A DNA stretch of 64,000 nucleotides from Oscillospiraceae bacterium. GTDB lineage: Bacteria > Bacillota > Clostridia > Oscillospirales > Oscillospiraceae. The notes beneath the pieces were generated by a model. That model searched no databases and was not told the origin of the DNA. It was given only the letters and a program-made list of their open reading frames with translations. The DNA is taken from positions 1 to 64,000 of the forward strand of contig JAHHRX010000007.1 in NCBI GenBank assembly GCA_020025545.1. Reading direction: 5' to 3'. A program made the translations under genes and the position numbers. Each line of letters begins with the position of its first letter. Within the stretch, counting starts at the first letter, position 1. Below are positions 52,500 to 59,930 of the stretch, in pieces.

Positions 52500-53990
52500 T
52501 TACTTGAGCAGCTTCTTGAACTCGTCGTATACGAACTGAACCTTCGGTCCGATGATAACCTGAACAGCGGTCTTACCCGGGCGGATAACACCGGAAGCAC
52601 CGGAAGCCTTAATCTTAGCCTCGTCAACCAGCAGGCGGTCCTTGACCTCCAGACGCAGACGAGTGATGCAGTGGTCAGCAGAAGTAACGTTGTCCTTGCC
52701 GCCCAGACCTTCGAGAATGACCTGAGCCATAGCAGAGTAGTCGTTGTTAGCCAGCTCGATCTTGAGCTCGCCTTCCTGATCGTCCTCACGGCCGGGAGTC
52801 TTCAGGTTGAACTTCTTGATAGCAACCAGGAATACGACGTAGAACACGACGAATGCAGCAGCGCCCAGAGGCAGAATCAGCCAAGTCTTAGCAGCTGCAG
52901 GCAGGCTTGCAGAGAAGATCAGGTCGGTCAGGCCAGCGGAGAAGCTAAAGCCTGCACGGAAGCCCAGCAGAACGGTGACAACGGTGAAGATACCGTACAG
53001 CAGGGAGTAAACAACATACAGGGGGAATGCCAGGAACATGAAGGAGAACTCGAAGGGCTCGGTAACACCGCAGAGGAAAGCACAAACAGCAGCGGAACCA
53101 ACGATACCGATGGTAGCCTTACGCTTGTTGCTCTTAGCGGTCTGAATCATTGCAACGGCAGCGCCGGCAATACCGAACATCATGCAGGGGAAGAAGCCTG
53201 CCATGTACATACCGACATCCCAAGTGATGGTAACGCCGTCCATCACGCCACCGGTGGTCAGGCCAGCCCAGTAAGCATGCAGGTCGCCCAGGCCCAGGCC
53301 CTTGAACCAGAACACGTTGTTCAGTGCATGGTGCAGGCCGAAGGGGATCAGCAGACGGTTCAGGAATGCATAGATACCAGCACCCCAAGCGCCCAGGCTT
53401 GCAATGCCCTGACCCAGAGCAACCAGACCGCTGAACAGAACAGGCCATGCAAACATCAGAACGAAAGACAGAACGATGGAGATCAGAGCAGTTGCGATAG
53501 CAACAAAGCGCTTGCCGGAGAAGAACGCCAGCACATCGGGAGTCTTAACATTCTTAAACTTGTTGTAGCAGGCAGCACCTACGATGCCGCAGAGGATGCC
53601 GATGAAGGTGTTGGTACCGACCTTGCTGTAAGCGGCAACGTTGTTAGTGTTCTCAACCATGAAGGGCAGGAACTCTTTAACAACAGCCTCGTTGACCAGA
53701 GTCTTAACCATCAGGAAAGAAACCAGGCCAGCCAGAGCGGCGGTGCCATCATTGTCATCAGCGAGGCCAACAGCCACACCGATAACGAACAGCAGGTGCA
53801 TATTGTCGATCAGAGCAGCGCCAGCCTTAACCAAGAAGAAGCCGATCTTGTTGGCTACGGTCAGAAGTTCGCCGCCCTGCATGGTGGAAGGAGCCAGGGC
53901 GTAGCCCAGACCCATCAGGATACCGCAGATAGGAAGACAGGCAACAGGCAGCATAAGAGCCTTGCCCAGCTTCTGCAGGGATTTCATCAT
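52500..53990 (-). CDS. nagE: PTS EIICB component, N-acetylglucosamine/glucose type
   Basis: 496 residues. A membrane EIIC domain (about 1-385) transports the sugar and has the family segments IPFGLHHALNNVFWF near residue 215, the substrate-site glutamate in VTEPFEFSFMFLAFPLY near residue 317, and GLHH. A C-terminal EIIB domain (about 410-496) carries the phosphorylated cysteine in DHCITRLRLEV near residue 442. No EIIA domain is fused; the separate crr in the same operon should supply it. The sequence resembles the GlcNAc-type branch of the glucose PTS family; glucose or maltose specificity cannot be excluded. AAGGAGG precedes the ATG. Confidence 0.85.
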   Translation of the reverse strand: MMKSLQKLGKALMLPVACLPICGILMGLGYALAPSTMQGGELLTVANKIGFFLVKAGAALIDNMHLLFVIGVAVGLADDNDGTAALAGLVSFLMVKTLVNEAVVKEFLPFMVENTNNVAAYSKVGTNTFIGILCGIVGAACYNKFKNVKTPDVLAFFSGKRFVAIATALISIVLSFVLMFAWPVLFSGLVALGQGIASLGAWGAGIYAFLNRLLIPFGLHHALNNVFWFKGLGLGDLHAYWAGLTTGGVMDGVTITWDVGMYMAGFFPCMMFGIAGAAVAMIQTAKSNKRKATIGIVGSAAVCAFLCGVTEPFEFSFMFLAFPLYVVYSLLYGIFTVVTVLLGFRAGFSFSAGLTDLIFSASLPAAAKTWLILPLGAAAFVVFYVVFLVAIKKFNLKTPGREDDQEGELKIELANNDYSAMAQVILEGLGGKDNVTSADHCITRLRLEVKDRLLVDEAKIKASGASGVIRPGKTAVQVIIGPKVQFVYDEFKKLLK

Positions 53991-54076
53991 AAGAATTTTC
54001 CTCCTTAATTCTCTTTTTGCCTATATCAAAGACCGTCGGCCCACAACGGTCAATTGGCCTAAAATAAAATATTAAC

Positions 54077-54334
54077 TTACAGGTTTTCTGCCATGAAAGC
54101 CTGAAGGGCTTCCGCAGCCTGGTCCTCGTCTGCACCCTCGCAGGTAACAGTCAGCACATTACCCTGCTTTGCAGCCAGACGCATAACAGCCATGATGCGC
54201 TTTGCATCAGCCTTGCCGGAGGGAGCAGCAATCGTTACGGTGCTTGCAAACTTGGCAGCAGCCTTAACCAGCAGTCCGGCGGGACGGGCATGCAGACCCA
54301 TGGGGTCCTTGATTTCATAAGTAAATTCTTTCAT
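54077..54334 (-). CDS. ptsH: Phosphocarrier protein HPr lacking Ser46
   Basis: 85 residues, the usual HPr length. The phosphorylated histidine is His15 in MGLHARPAG. The position of the Gram-positive regulatory Ser46 is Arg (ADAKRIMAVMRL), so HPr kinase could not modify it there and the CcpA co-repressor function should be lost. It would take phosphate from enzyme I and pass it to Crr. It starts four bases after ptsI. Confidence 0.95.
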   Translation of the reverse strand: MKEFTYEIKDPMGLHARPAGLLVKAAAKFASTVTIAAPSGKADAKRIMAVMRLAAKQGNVLTVTCEGADEDQAAEALQAFMAENL

Positions 54335-54337
54335 TGT

Positions 54338-55954
54338 TTATTCCTCGCTTTCACAAACTATCTTACGGGTTCCCAGAATTCTTCCGGGAGCCATACTAAG
54401 CTCACTGAATCCCATCCTGACGAAGGTCTCCGTCAGCTTGGGATCGGCACCCAACTCACCGCAGATACCAGCCCAGATGCCGGCTTCGTTAGCGGACTTG
54501 GCGATATGTGCCAGAAGCGCCATGAGTGCAGGATGGTAGGGGTCGTAGAACCTACCCAGCTTGGCATTCTGGCGGTCAACCGCCAGAGTATACTGCGTCA
54601 GGTCATTGGTACCGACGCTGAAGAACGCAGCCTCCTTTGCCAGCTCATGGGCAAGGACTGCAGCGGCAGGGGTTTCAATCATAACACCGATGGGGACATC
54701 CTTGGTGGGAATACCCTCGGCTTCCAGCTCTTCACGGATCTGCTTGCACAGAGCCTTGGCCTCCTGCAGCTCCCAAACGGATGCAACCATGGGGAACATC
54801 ACATTGAGGTTGCCGTAAGCACTGGCCCGGTAAATAGCCCGCAGCTGCGGACGGAAGATTTCGTCCACTCTGGTCAGGCAAATGCGCAGACCTCTCAGAC
54901 CCAAAGCGGGATTCTCTTCTTTGTCAAGATCCATATAGTCAACCTGCTTATCGGCGCCGATATCCAGCGTCCGAATGACAACAGGCCGTTCACCCATGAT
55001 TTCGGCAACCTTCTTATAGGCTTCAAACAGTTCGTCCTCAGAGGGCAGGCTGTCTCTACCCAGGTACAGGAATTCGCTGCGCATCAGGCCAATGCCTTCC
55101 GCATCGCCTGCCACTGCCGCCTCAGCATCCTCAGGGCAGCCGATATTGGCGCACAGGAGGATCTGCTTGCCGCTCTTGGTAATGCTCTTTTTGCCCCGGT
55201 AAACCTCCAGAGCCTCCCGATCCGCCGCAGCCTCTGCCTGCTTCTTTGTCAGCATGGCCAGAGTCTCAGCATCAGGATCCATATACCAATTTCCGGTAAA
55301 GCCGTCAACGGCCAAAACCTCACACTGGGCAGCGTCCTGCAAATCAATATCAGACTGCACCAGAGAGGGAATATTCAGAGTACGCGCCAGAATGGCTGTA
55401 TGAGAACTGGAAGAACCGCCCTGTGTCACAAATGCCAGAATGCGGTCTCTCGGCAGTTGGATGGTCTCGCTGGGAGCCAGATCCTCTGCCGCCAGCAGGA
55501 AGGAACCGTCGGGCAGCTTAAAATCGTCAGCGCCGGAAAGGATACCGGCCACACGCTGGGAAACATCCCGAATATCAGCACAACGGGCTTTCATGTACTC
55601 GTCATCCAAAGCAGCGAACACCAACGCCATGCTTTCGCCGCACTCGGCAGCAGCCGTTGCCGCAGCAGCGCCGTTTGCGATTTCGTCGGCTACTGCCTCC
55701 AGATAATCCAGATCGTCCAGCATCAGCATCTGGACTTCCACAATGGCAGCCTGCTCTTCGCCGAGCTCTGCCTTCGCCTTTTCATAAAGCCGGGACAGCT
55801 GCTCCTTAGCGGTCTCACAGGCAGCGTCAAACTTTGCCTGCTCAACAGCAGCATCACCGGAAGATACTGCTTCCCGTCTCTTTGCCTTCTGATATACGAC
55901 CACTTTGCCAATGGCAACGCCGGGAAATACCGGCAAGCCGGAACCTTGCTTCAT
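54338..55954 (-). CDS. ptsI: PTS enzyme I
   Basis: 538-residue phosphoenolpyruvate-protein phosphotransferase that starts the PTS phosphorelay in the cytosol. The active-site histidine is in TQGGSSSHTAILARTL near residue 187; PEP-binding segments are GLMRSEFLYLGRD near residue 285 and GLRGLRICL near residue 350; the C-terminal catalytic cysteine is in GICGELGADP near residue 497. It is about 30 residues shorter than typical enzyme I (570). AGGAGG precedes the ATG. Part of licT-crr-ptsI-ptsH-nagE. Confidence 0.96.
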   Translation of the reverse strand: MKQGSGLPVFPGVAIGKVVVYQKAKRREAVSSGDAAVEQAKFDAACETAKEQLSRLYEKAKAELGEEQAAIVEVQMLMLDDLDYLEAVADEIANGAAAATAAAECGESMALVFAALDDEYMKARCADIRDVSQRVAGILSGADDFKLPDGSFLLAAEDLAPSETIQLPRDRILAFVTQGGSSSSHTAILARTLNIPSLVQSDIDLQDAAQCEVLAVDGFTGNWYMDPDAETLAMLTKKQAEAAADREALEVYRGKKSITKSGKQILLCANIGCPEDAEAAVAGDAEGIGLMRSEFLYLGRDSLPSEDELFEAYKKVAEIMGERPVVIRTLDIGADKQVDYMDLDKEENPALGLRGLRICLTRVDEIFRPQLRAIYRASAYGNLNVMFPMVASVWELQEAKALCKQIREELEAEGIPTKDVPIGVMIETPAAAVLAHELAKEAAFFSVGTNDLTQYTLAVDRQNAKLGRFYDPYHPALMALLAHIAKSANEAGIWAGICGELGADPKLTETFVRMGFSELSMAPGRILGTRKIVCESEE

Positions 55955-55974
55955 CTTGTGTGCCTCCTGTTTTT

Positions 55975-56463
55975 TTACTTTGCCAGCTCAATGACGGTGT
56001 CACCGGCATTCACATGGGCACCCACATGGGTCTCAAAAGTAGTGTAATCACCGCTGTTGCAGATGACTACGGGAGTAATGATATCATAACCGGCTGCGGT
56101 AATCGCCTCGATATCAAATTCCATCAGGGTATCGCCCTTCTTAACCTCGTCGCCGTTCTTTGCGATCACATTGTAATGCTCACCCTTGAGGTTTACGGTG
56201 TCAAGACCCACATGAATCAGGATCTCTGCGCCAAAATCGGCAACCAGGCTCACTGCGTGGCCGGTTTCAAACATCATATCAACGGTAGCATCGCAGGGAG
56301 CAACAACCTTACCGACGGTAGGACGGATGGCAATGCCCTTGCCCAGAATTTCTTCGCCAAAGGTAGGATCGCTGACCTCTTTAATGGCAACTGCCTCACC
56401 GGTAACGGGAGCCCCGATACTGTCCAAAGCCTTACCGCCAAACAACTTACTGAAAATTCCCAT
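55975..56463 (-). CDS. crr: PTS EIIA-Glc component
   Basis: 162-residue soluble EIIA of the glucose/GlcNAc family. The phosphorylated histidine is in EILIHVGLDTV near residue 85, with the second active-site histidine in FETGHAVSLVA near residue 70; the lipoyl-like fold begins GKVVAPCDATVD. Stand-alone EIIA is needed because NagE here has no fused EIIA. AAAGGAAG precedes the ATG. It is 24 bases after licT. Confidence 0.94.
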   Translation of the reverse strand: MGIFSKLFGGKALDSIGAPVTGEAVAIKEVSDPTFGEEILGKGIAIRPTVGKVVAPCDATVDMMFETGHAVSLVADFGAEILIHVGLDTVNLKGEHYNVIAKNGDEVKKGDTLMEFDIEAITAAGYDIITPVVICNSGDYTTFETHVGAHVNAGDTVIELAK

Positions 56464-56487
56464 AAAAACAACTTCCTTTCGGCAAAA

Positions 56488-57318
56488 TCATGAAATACTG
56501 GAGCGGCAGATGCAGATCGCAAGGTAGGCTTGCTCCACAGCGGAAACAGCCCGTCCTCCCTGCTTGCTGAGACAGGTAGCCACTGCGTGTGCGCAGGCAA
56601 ACGCAACGGGAATGGACCTTTTCACGGCATCAGCCAAAGAATTATCTGCATACTTTTTCTCTTCACAGGAAAAAGCCTGCATCGCTAAGAATTTCAGATG
56701 AACAATCAGCTCATCATAGAACAAATGGTTTTTATCAAGCTGAATACCCGGCCAGCTCTCAATAATGCTCAGCATAGGCTGCAGCACATGAGCCACTCGC
56801 ATGGTGGTATTCATAGAACCGGTATACTCAGCATTTACAATATGCAAAGCAATGCTGGCAGCCTCGTCCTGCGGAAGGTCTACTCCCAGTTCCTGACGAA
56901 TCAGATTCAGTGAATGCTGTCCAACCGCAAATTCTTCCGGATAGAAAACCTTCACTTCCGTATCGAGTGCGTTGTGCAGATCCAGCCCCAAACGGCTGCG
57001 CTCAATGGCGAACTGGATATGATCCGTAAGGGTCAGATAAGCGGATTCGTTCAGCCGGCGGCCCAGCATCTGATCGGCATAGTCGATAATACTGCTGGAA
57101 AGTTCCAGCAGGTTCTCGGGCAGCCGAGCCATCAGTTCCTTCAATCTGGTTATATTTTCAGGAGAATCCATGCGGAAGATTTTCTCCGCCTTGGCGGGAT
57201 CCATCAAGTCGCCGGGCTTCGCATGAAACCCCAGACCTCTGCCCATAACGACCAATTCTTTCCCATCGTCATCTACGCAGCTCACGACATTATTGTTGAT
57301 GGCCTTCAGAACCTTCAA
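56488..57318 (-). CDS. licT: LicT/BglG family transcriptional antiterminator
   Basis: 276 residues: an N-terminal RNA-binding CAT domain (KVLKAINNNVVSCVDDDGKELVVMGRGLGF) and two PTS regulation domains, PRD1 (about 70-170; DHIQFAIERSR) and PRD2 (about 175-276; ASIALHIVNAEY and LKFLAMQAF), which carry regulatory histidines. The start is inferred as TTG at 57318, about nine bases after AGGGGG, giving the family N-terminus; the frame stays open upstream through the terminator and RAT, which cannot be coding. It binds the RAT in its own leader, so the operon is self-inducing when the PTS sugar is present. The extreme C-terminus (ICICRSSIS) is unusual. Confidence 0.9.
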   Translation of the reverse strand: MKVLKAINNNVVSCVDDDGKELVVMGRGLGFHAKPGDLMDPAKAEKIFRMDSPENITRLKELMARLPENLLELSSSIIDYADQMLGRRLNESAYLTLTDHIQFAIERSRLGLDLHNALDTEVKVFYPEEFAVGQHSLNLIRQELGVDLPQDEAASIALHIVNAEYTGSMNTTMRVAHVLQPMLSIIESWPGIQLDKNHLFYDELIVHLKFLAMQAFSCEEKKYADNSLADAVKRSIPVAFACAHAVATCLSKQGGRAVSAVEQAYLAICICRSSIS

Positions 57319-57340
57319 AATTCCCGATCCCCCTAACAAG

Positions 57341-57393
57341 AAAAAAGACCAAACTCCACAAAAAAACGACTTGCTCTTTGTAGAATTTGGTTT
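57341..57393 (-). terminator. Conditional terminator in the PTS operon leader
   Basis: On the minus strand ACCAAATTCTACAAA pairs with TTTGTGGAGTTTGGT (one mismatch and G-U pairs), followed by CTTTTTT. Its 5' arm overlaps the 3' end of the RAT, so the two structures exclude each other. Confidence 0.9.
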
Positions 57394-57417
57394 TGCCTGC
57401 CTTACCAGTAACAATCC
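57389..57417 (-). promoter_or_regulatory. Ribonucleic antiterminator (RAT) site for LicT
   Basis: The 29-base minus-strand sequence begins GGATTGTTACTGG and ends GCAGGCAAAACC, almost identical to the known LicT/SacY/BglG-type RAT consensus. It is followed by and overlaps the leader terminator. Confidence 0.93.
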
Positions 57418-57470
57418 ATTCATCCGTGGAGATATTTGATTCAGCAAATTCTCACATTAGTTCTAGATAC

Positions 57471-57499
57471 AGAATACATTGCAGTTCATAATTTGTCAA
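57471..57499 (-). promoter_or_regulatory. Predicted promoter of the licT-crr-ptsI-ptsH-nagE operon
   Basis: Minus strand perfect TTGACA (57499-57494), 17-base spacer, TATTCT (57476-57471), about 55 bases upstream of the RAT. The remainder of the 352-base gap up to 57670 holds only the next gene's promoter. Confidence 0.75.
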
Positions 57500-57597
57500 T
57501 ATTCCATTAATGCGAACCACAAAATTCGTCGTTTTCCCTAGTGTTCTGGATATGTTTTTGTGCACTTCGTACATCATTCTTTCTACAAATTACCTGC

Positions 57598-57626
57598 TTG
57601 TTACCCACTGATTTCTGTGTTATACT
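57598..57626 (+). promoter_or_regulatory. Predicted promoter of the TIM-barrel protein gene
   Basis: TTGTTA at 57598-57603, 17-base spacer, TATACT at 57621-57626 with a TGT extension. Confidence 0.7.
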
Positions 57627-57670
57627 AAATGTATATCCATGACAATATGATTTCCGAAGGAGTATACGCT

Positions 57671-58597
57671 ATGACAAGAATTTTGGATTGCAACAGTTCC
57701 GATTTCCGCACGATGGGACCGAAAGAGCTGCTTGGAGCCATTGCCGGTTCCGAAGGCCGCACGATTGCCTGTGAAACCATCGGTTACCTGCAACCCATGC
57801 TGGGTGATATCACCAACGCAGAATTTGCAGCCGCCATGGGTGCAGACATTCTGCTTCTCAATATGTTTGATGTGCAGAATCCCGTGATTCGCGGATTGCC
57901 CAAAACCGAGCCCATGGAAATCGTCTCCCGGCTGAAGGATCTCACCGGCCGCCCCATTGGCATCAATCTGGAACCTGTGGAGCAGGTGCTTTCCTCCGAA
58001 AATATCGAAGAAAATATGTGGGCCATGACCCCCGGACGGAAGGCAACGCTGGAAAACGCAAAGCGTGCGGCGGACATGGGAGTGAATATGATTCTCCTCA
58101 CCGGAAACCCCGGCGTCGGCGTCACCAATGAAGCCATTGTGCAGACGCTTTCTCTCTACAAAAAGGAATTGGGCGATCGGCTGATCCTTGCCGCAGGCAA
58201 AATGCATGCCTCTGGCATTCTCACCGAGGGTGCCGAGCACATCATCACCAAAGCAGATATCCAGGCCTTTGCCGAGGCCGGTGCGGACATTATCCTCCTC
58301 CCTGCTCCCGGCACCGTGCCCGGAATCACCATGGAGTATATCCGTGACCTTGTAGGCTTCAGCCACAGTCTGGGATGCCTCACAATCACCGCCATCGGTA
58401 CCTCTCAGGAGGGGGCGGATATTGCCACCATTCGTCAGATTGCGCTCATGTGTAAGATGACCGGCACCGACATCCATCATCTGGGAGATGCCGGCTACGG
58501 TGGAATGGCGCTGCCGGAGAACATTATGAACTACTCCTTCGCCATTCGTGGTATCCGCCACACTTATCACCGTATGGCAAGCTCCGTAAACCGTTAA
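57671..58597 (+). CDS. Putative TIM-barrel protein, DUF7916-like, function unknown
   Basis: 308 residues, soluble. The pattern of alternating strands and helices, with GADILLLNMFDVQNP near residue 57, GRPIGINLEPVEQV near residue 94, GVNMILLTGNPGVGVTNEAI near residues 137-156 and GADIILLPAPGTVPG near residue 205, looks like a TIM barrel of the PEP-mutase/aldolase type. Homologues are often annotated as haloacid-dehalogenase-like or PEP phosphonomutase and sit near PTS genes; I see no HAD DxDx(T/V) motif. GGAG precedes the ATG at 57671. It diverges from the PTS operon, so a role in amino-sugar metabolism is possible but unproven. Confidence 0.7.
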   Translation: MTRILDCNSSDFRTMGPKELLGAIAGSEGRTIACETIGYLQPMLGDITNAEFAAAMGADILLLNMFDVQNPVIRGLPKTEPMEIVSRLKDLTGRPIGINLEPVEQVLSSENIEENMWAMTPGRKATLENAKRAADMGVNMILLTGNPGVGVTNEAIVQTLSLYKKELGDRLILAAGKMHASGILTEGAEHIITKADIQAFAEAGADIILLPAPGTVPGITMEYIRDLVGFSHSLGCLTITAIGTSQEGADIATIRQIALMCKMTGTDIHHLGDAGYGGMALPENIMNYSFAIRGIRHTYHRMASSVNR

Positions 58598-58616
58598 CGC
58601 GCACTGTTTTCATTTG

Positions 58617-58652
58617 GCAGCGCTCCTGCTTTTCGGGGGCGCTGCTATTTTT
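58617..58652 (+). terminator. Terminator after the TIM-barrel gene
   Basis: Stem GCAGCGCTCC / GGGGCGCTGC (one G-U pair) followed by TATTTTT. Confidence 0.85.
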
Positions 58653-58691
58653 AGACAAGTTCCTGTATTTTTTAATTCATGTAAAATATAC

Positions 58692-58720
58692 TTGACTTTC
58701 AGGAAAATAAATGATACTCT
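58692..58720 (+). promoter_or_regulatory. Predicted promoter of the XRE regulator gene
   Basis: TTGACT at 58692-58697, 17-base spacer, TACTCT at 58715-58720 with a TGA extension. Confidence 0.65.
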
Positions 58721-58739
58721 GATGTTAAGAGGTGGTTGC

Positions 58740-59168
58740 ATGGCTAAGAATATGCCATTAAAAGTTGCCCGAGCCAGAAAAGATATGACGCAAAAAGATC
58801 TGGCGGAACAGATTGGGGTTTCCCGACAGACCATTAATGCCATCGAAAAAGGAGAATATAACCCTACCATCAAGCTGTGCCTGAAAATATGCCGGGCACT
58901 TGGCACCACTCTGGATGAACTGTTCTGGGAGGATGAAAACATGGAAAACGGTTATGAATTGCTTACCGAAAAAGACGCAATGTGGGCAGAGATGCTCCTG
59001 CAGGTGTTAAAGGACAATGCCGTTGCCTGCACCGCCGTGCCCGTTCATGGTGCCGGGCTGACGAACCGGGCCGGTATCCCCGAGCGTTTACAAATCTATG
59101 TGCCGAAGGAAAGCATCGCATCGGCCAGAGAGCTGATGCAGTGTCTCTTTTCTTCCGAGGCTACCTAA
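58740..59168 (+). CDS. XRE-family regulator fused to a DUF2007-like domain
   Basis: 142 residues. The N-terminal Cro/C1-type helix-turn-helix (about 5-65) has ARKDMTQKDLAEQIGVSRQTINAIEKGEYNPTIKL-type spacing typical of small Firmicute XRE regulators (YgzD/YozG-like). The C-terminal part (about 80-140; MLLQVLKDNAVACTAVPVHG and LQIYVPKESIASARELMQCLF) resembles the DUF2007 signal-transducing domain. A fusion of these two is uncommon to my knowledge. The ATG at 58740 has AAGAGGTGG upstream; the following ATG twelve bases on is an alternative. Target genes are unknown. Confidence 0.82.
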   Translation: MAKNMPLKVARARKDMTQKDLAEQIGVSRQTINAIEKGEYNPTIKLCLKICRALGTTLDELFWEDENMENGYELLTEKDAMWAEMLLQVLKDNAVACTAVPVHGAGLTNRAGIPERLQIYVPKESIASARELMQCLFSSEAT

Positions 59169-59173
59169 ACAGC

Positions 59174-59206
59174 AAAGAGCCGCACCGAAATCGGTGCGGC
59201 TCTTTC
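59174..59206. terminator. Terminator after the XRE regulator gene
   Basis: Near-perfect 15-bp stem AAAGAGCCGCACCGA / TCGGTGCGGCTCTTT; the flanks allow use from either strand. Nothing recognisable lies between it and 59330. Confidence 0.8.
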
Positions 59207-59330
59207 AAATTATGACCGCTCCGAACGAACGGTATGCTATTTAAGCGTGAGGAGCGTGAGGCTGCACAAATGCCGCCGCTTAACATCAAAATGCTCTTTC
59301 CGGAAATTATGCTGCCTTTCATATTGGGCA

Positions 59331-59543
59331 TCAATCCAAAACCACAGCCTTTTTCTTTCCCTTTTTGTTTTTGGGGAACTCCCGGATGCGAACGACGAAA
59401 TCCAGATTTACCAGTTCCGAACCGGATGCAGTTTCTACGATTACAGCGTTGTCTGTCACTTCCCGGATAGTGCCTGTCATCTCTCCGCTCAGCATATAAA
59501 TCAGGCATTCCTTATCAATAAATCTCTTGGCCGCTTCCTGCAT
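59331..59543 (-). CDS. DUF6897-like small protein
   Basis: 70 residues: MQEAAKRFIDKECLIYMLSGEM, then TGTIREVTDNAVIVE and LDFVVRIREFPKNKKGKKK. This compact beta-rich, basic-tailed pattern is common in Oscillospirales and matches the DUF6897 family as I recall it; it has an Sm/Hfq- or KOW-like look but no proven function. The ATG at 59543 has AAAGGAG eight bases upstream. The same frame is open to 59669 (ATG) or 59690 (GTG), which would add an N-terminal membrane helix and a basic stretch; see the next entry. Confidence 0.7.
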   Translation of the reverse strand: MQEAAKRFIDKECLIYMLSGEMTGTIREVTDNAVIVETASGSELVNLDFVVRIREFPKNKKGKKKAVVLD

Positions 59544-59885
59544 AGTGGTATCTCCTTTTGTTTTTTTCATTTTAAGATATTTCGTGACCCAATCTTTTTT
59601 TCTTTGCTTTGGATTCAAAAAAACAAGCCAAAAGCAAGCAAAAAACAGAAAGTATATCCCCGGATTCATATCCTCACCATCCCGTAACACGCCCCGCTAT
59701 ACAAATATCGGAAGCAGCAGAATGTAGCTTTATACAAATTAGCTGCCGAAATTTATACAGATCCGCACCCGTCGGCGCAGGCGTTTTTTAATCCATCTTA
59801 TCTGCAAGCTTTACTGTCATTATATTGAATCGTGCCGGAATGTCAACATAATTTATTTTTCACTAAACAGAACATTGTTATTGCA
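59544..59885. other. Gap before the DUF6897-like gene, with a possible N-terminal extension
   Basis: On the minus strand 59544-59669 stays in frame with the DUF6897-like gene and would encode a hydrophobic segment (IYFLFFACFWLVFLNPKQ) and a lysine-rich linker. Its ATG at 59669 has only a poorly spaced GGTGAGG. It may be a membrane-anchored form, or untranslated. The remainder (59691-59885) is AT-rich and shows no gene. Confidence 0.4.
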
Positions 59886-59917
59886 AAAATACGGCCATCC
59901 CCTAAGGGATGACCGTA
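59886..59917 (-). terminator. Terminator of the GH20 gene
   Basis: Minus strand ATACGGTCATCCC, loop TTAG, GGGATGGCCGTAT (one G-U pair), then TTTT, 14 bases after the stop codon. Confidence 0.85.
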
Positions 59918-59930
59918 TCTTTATAAGGAT

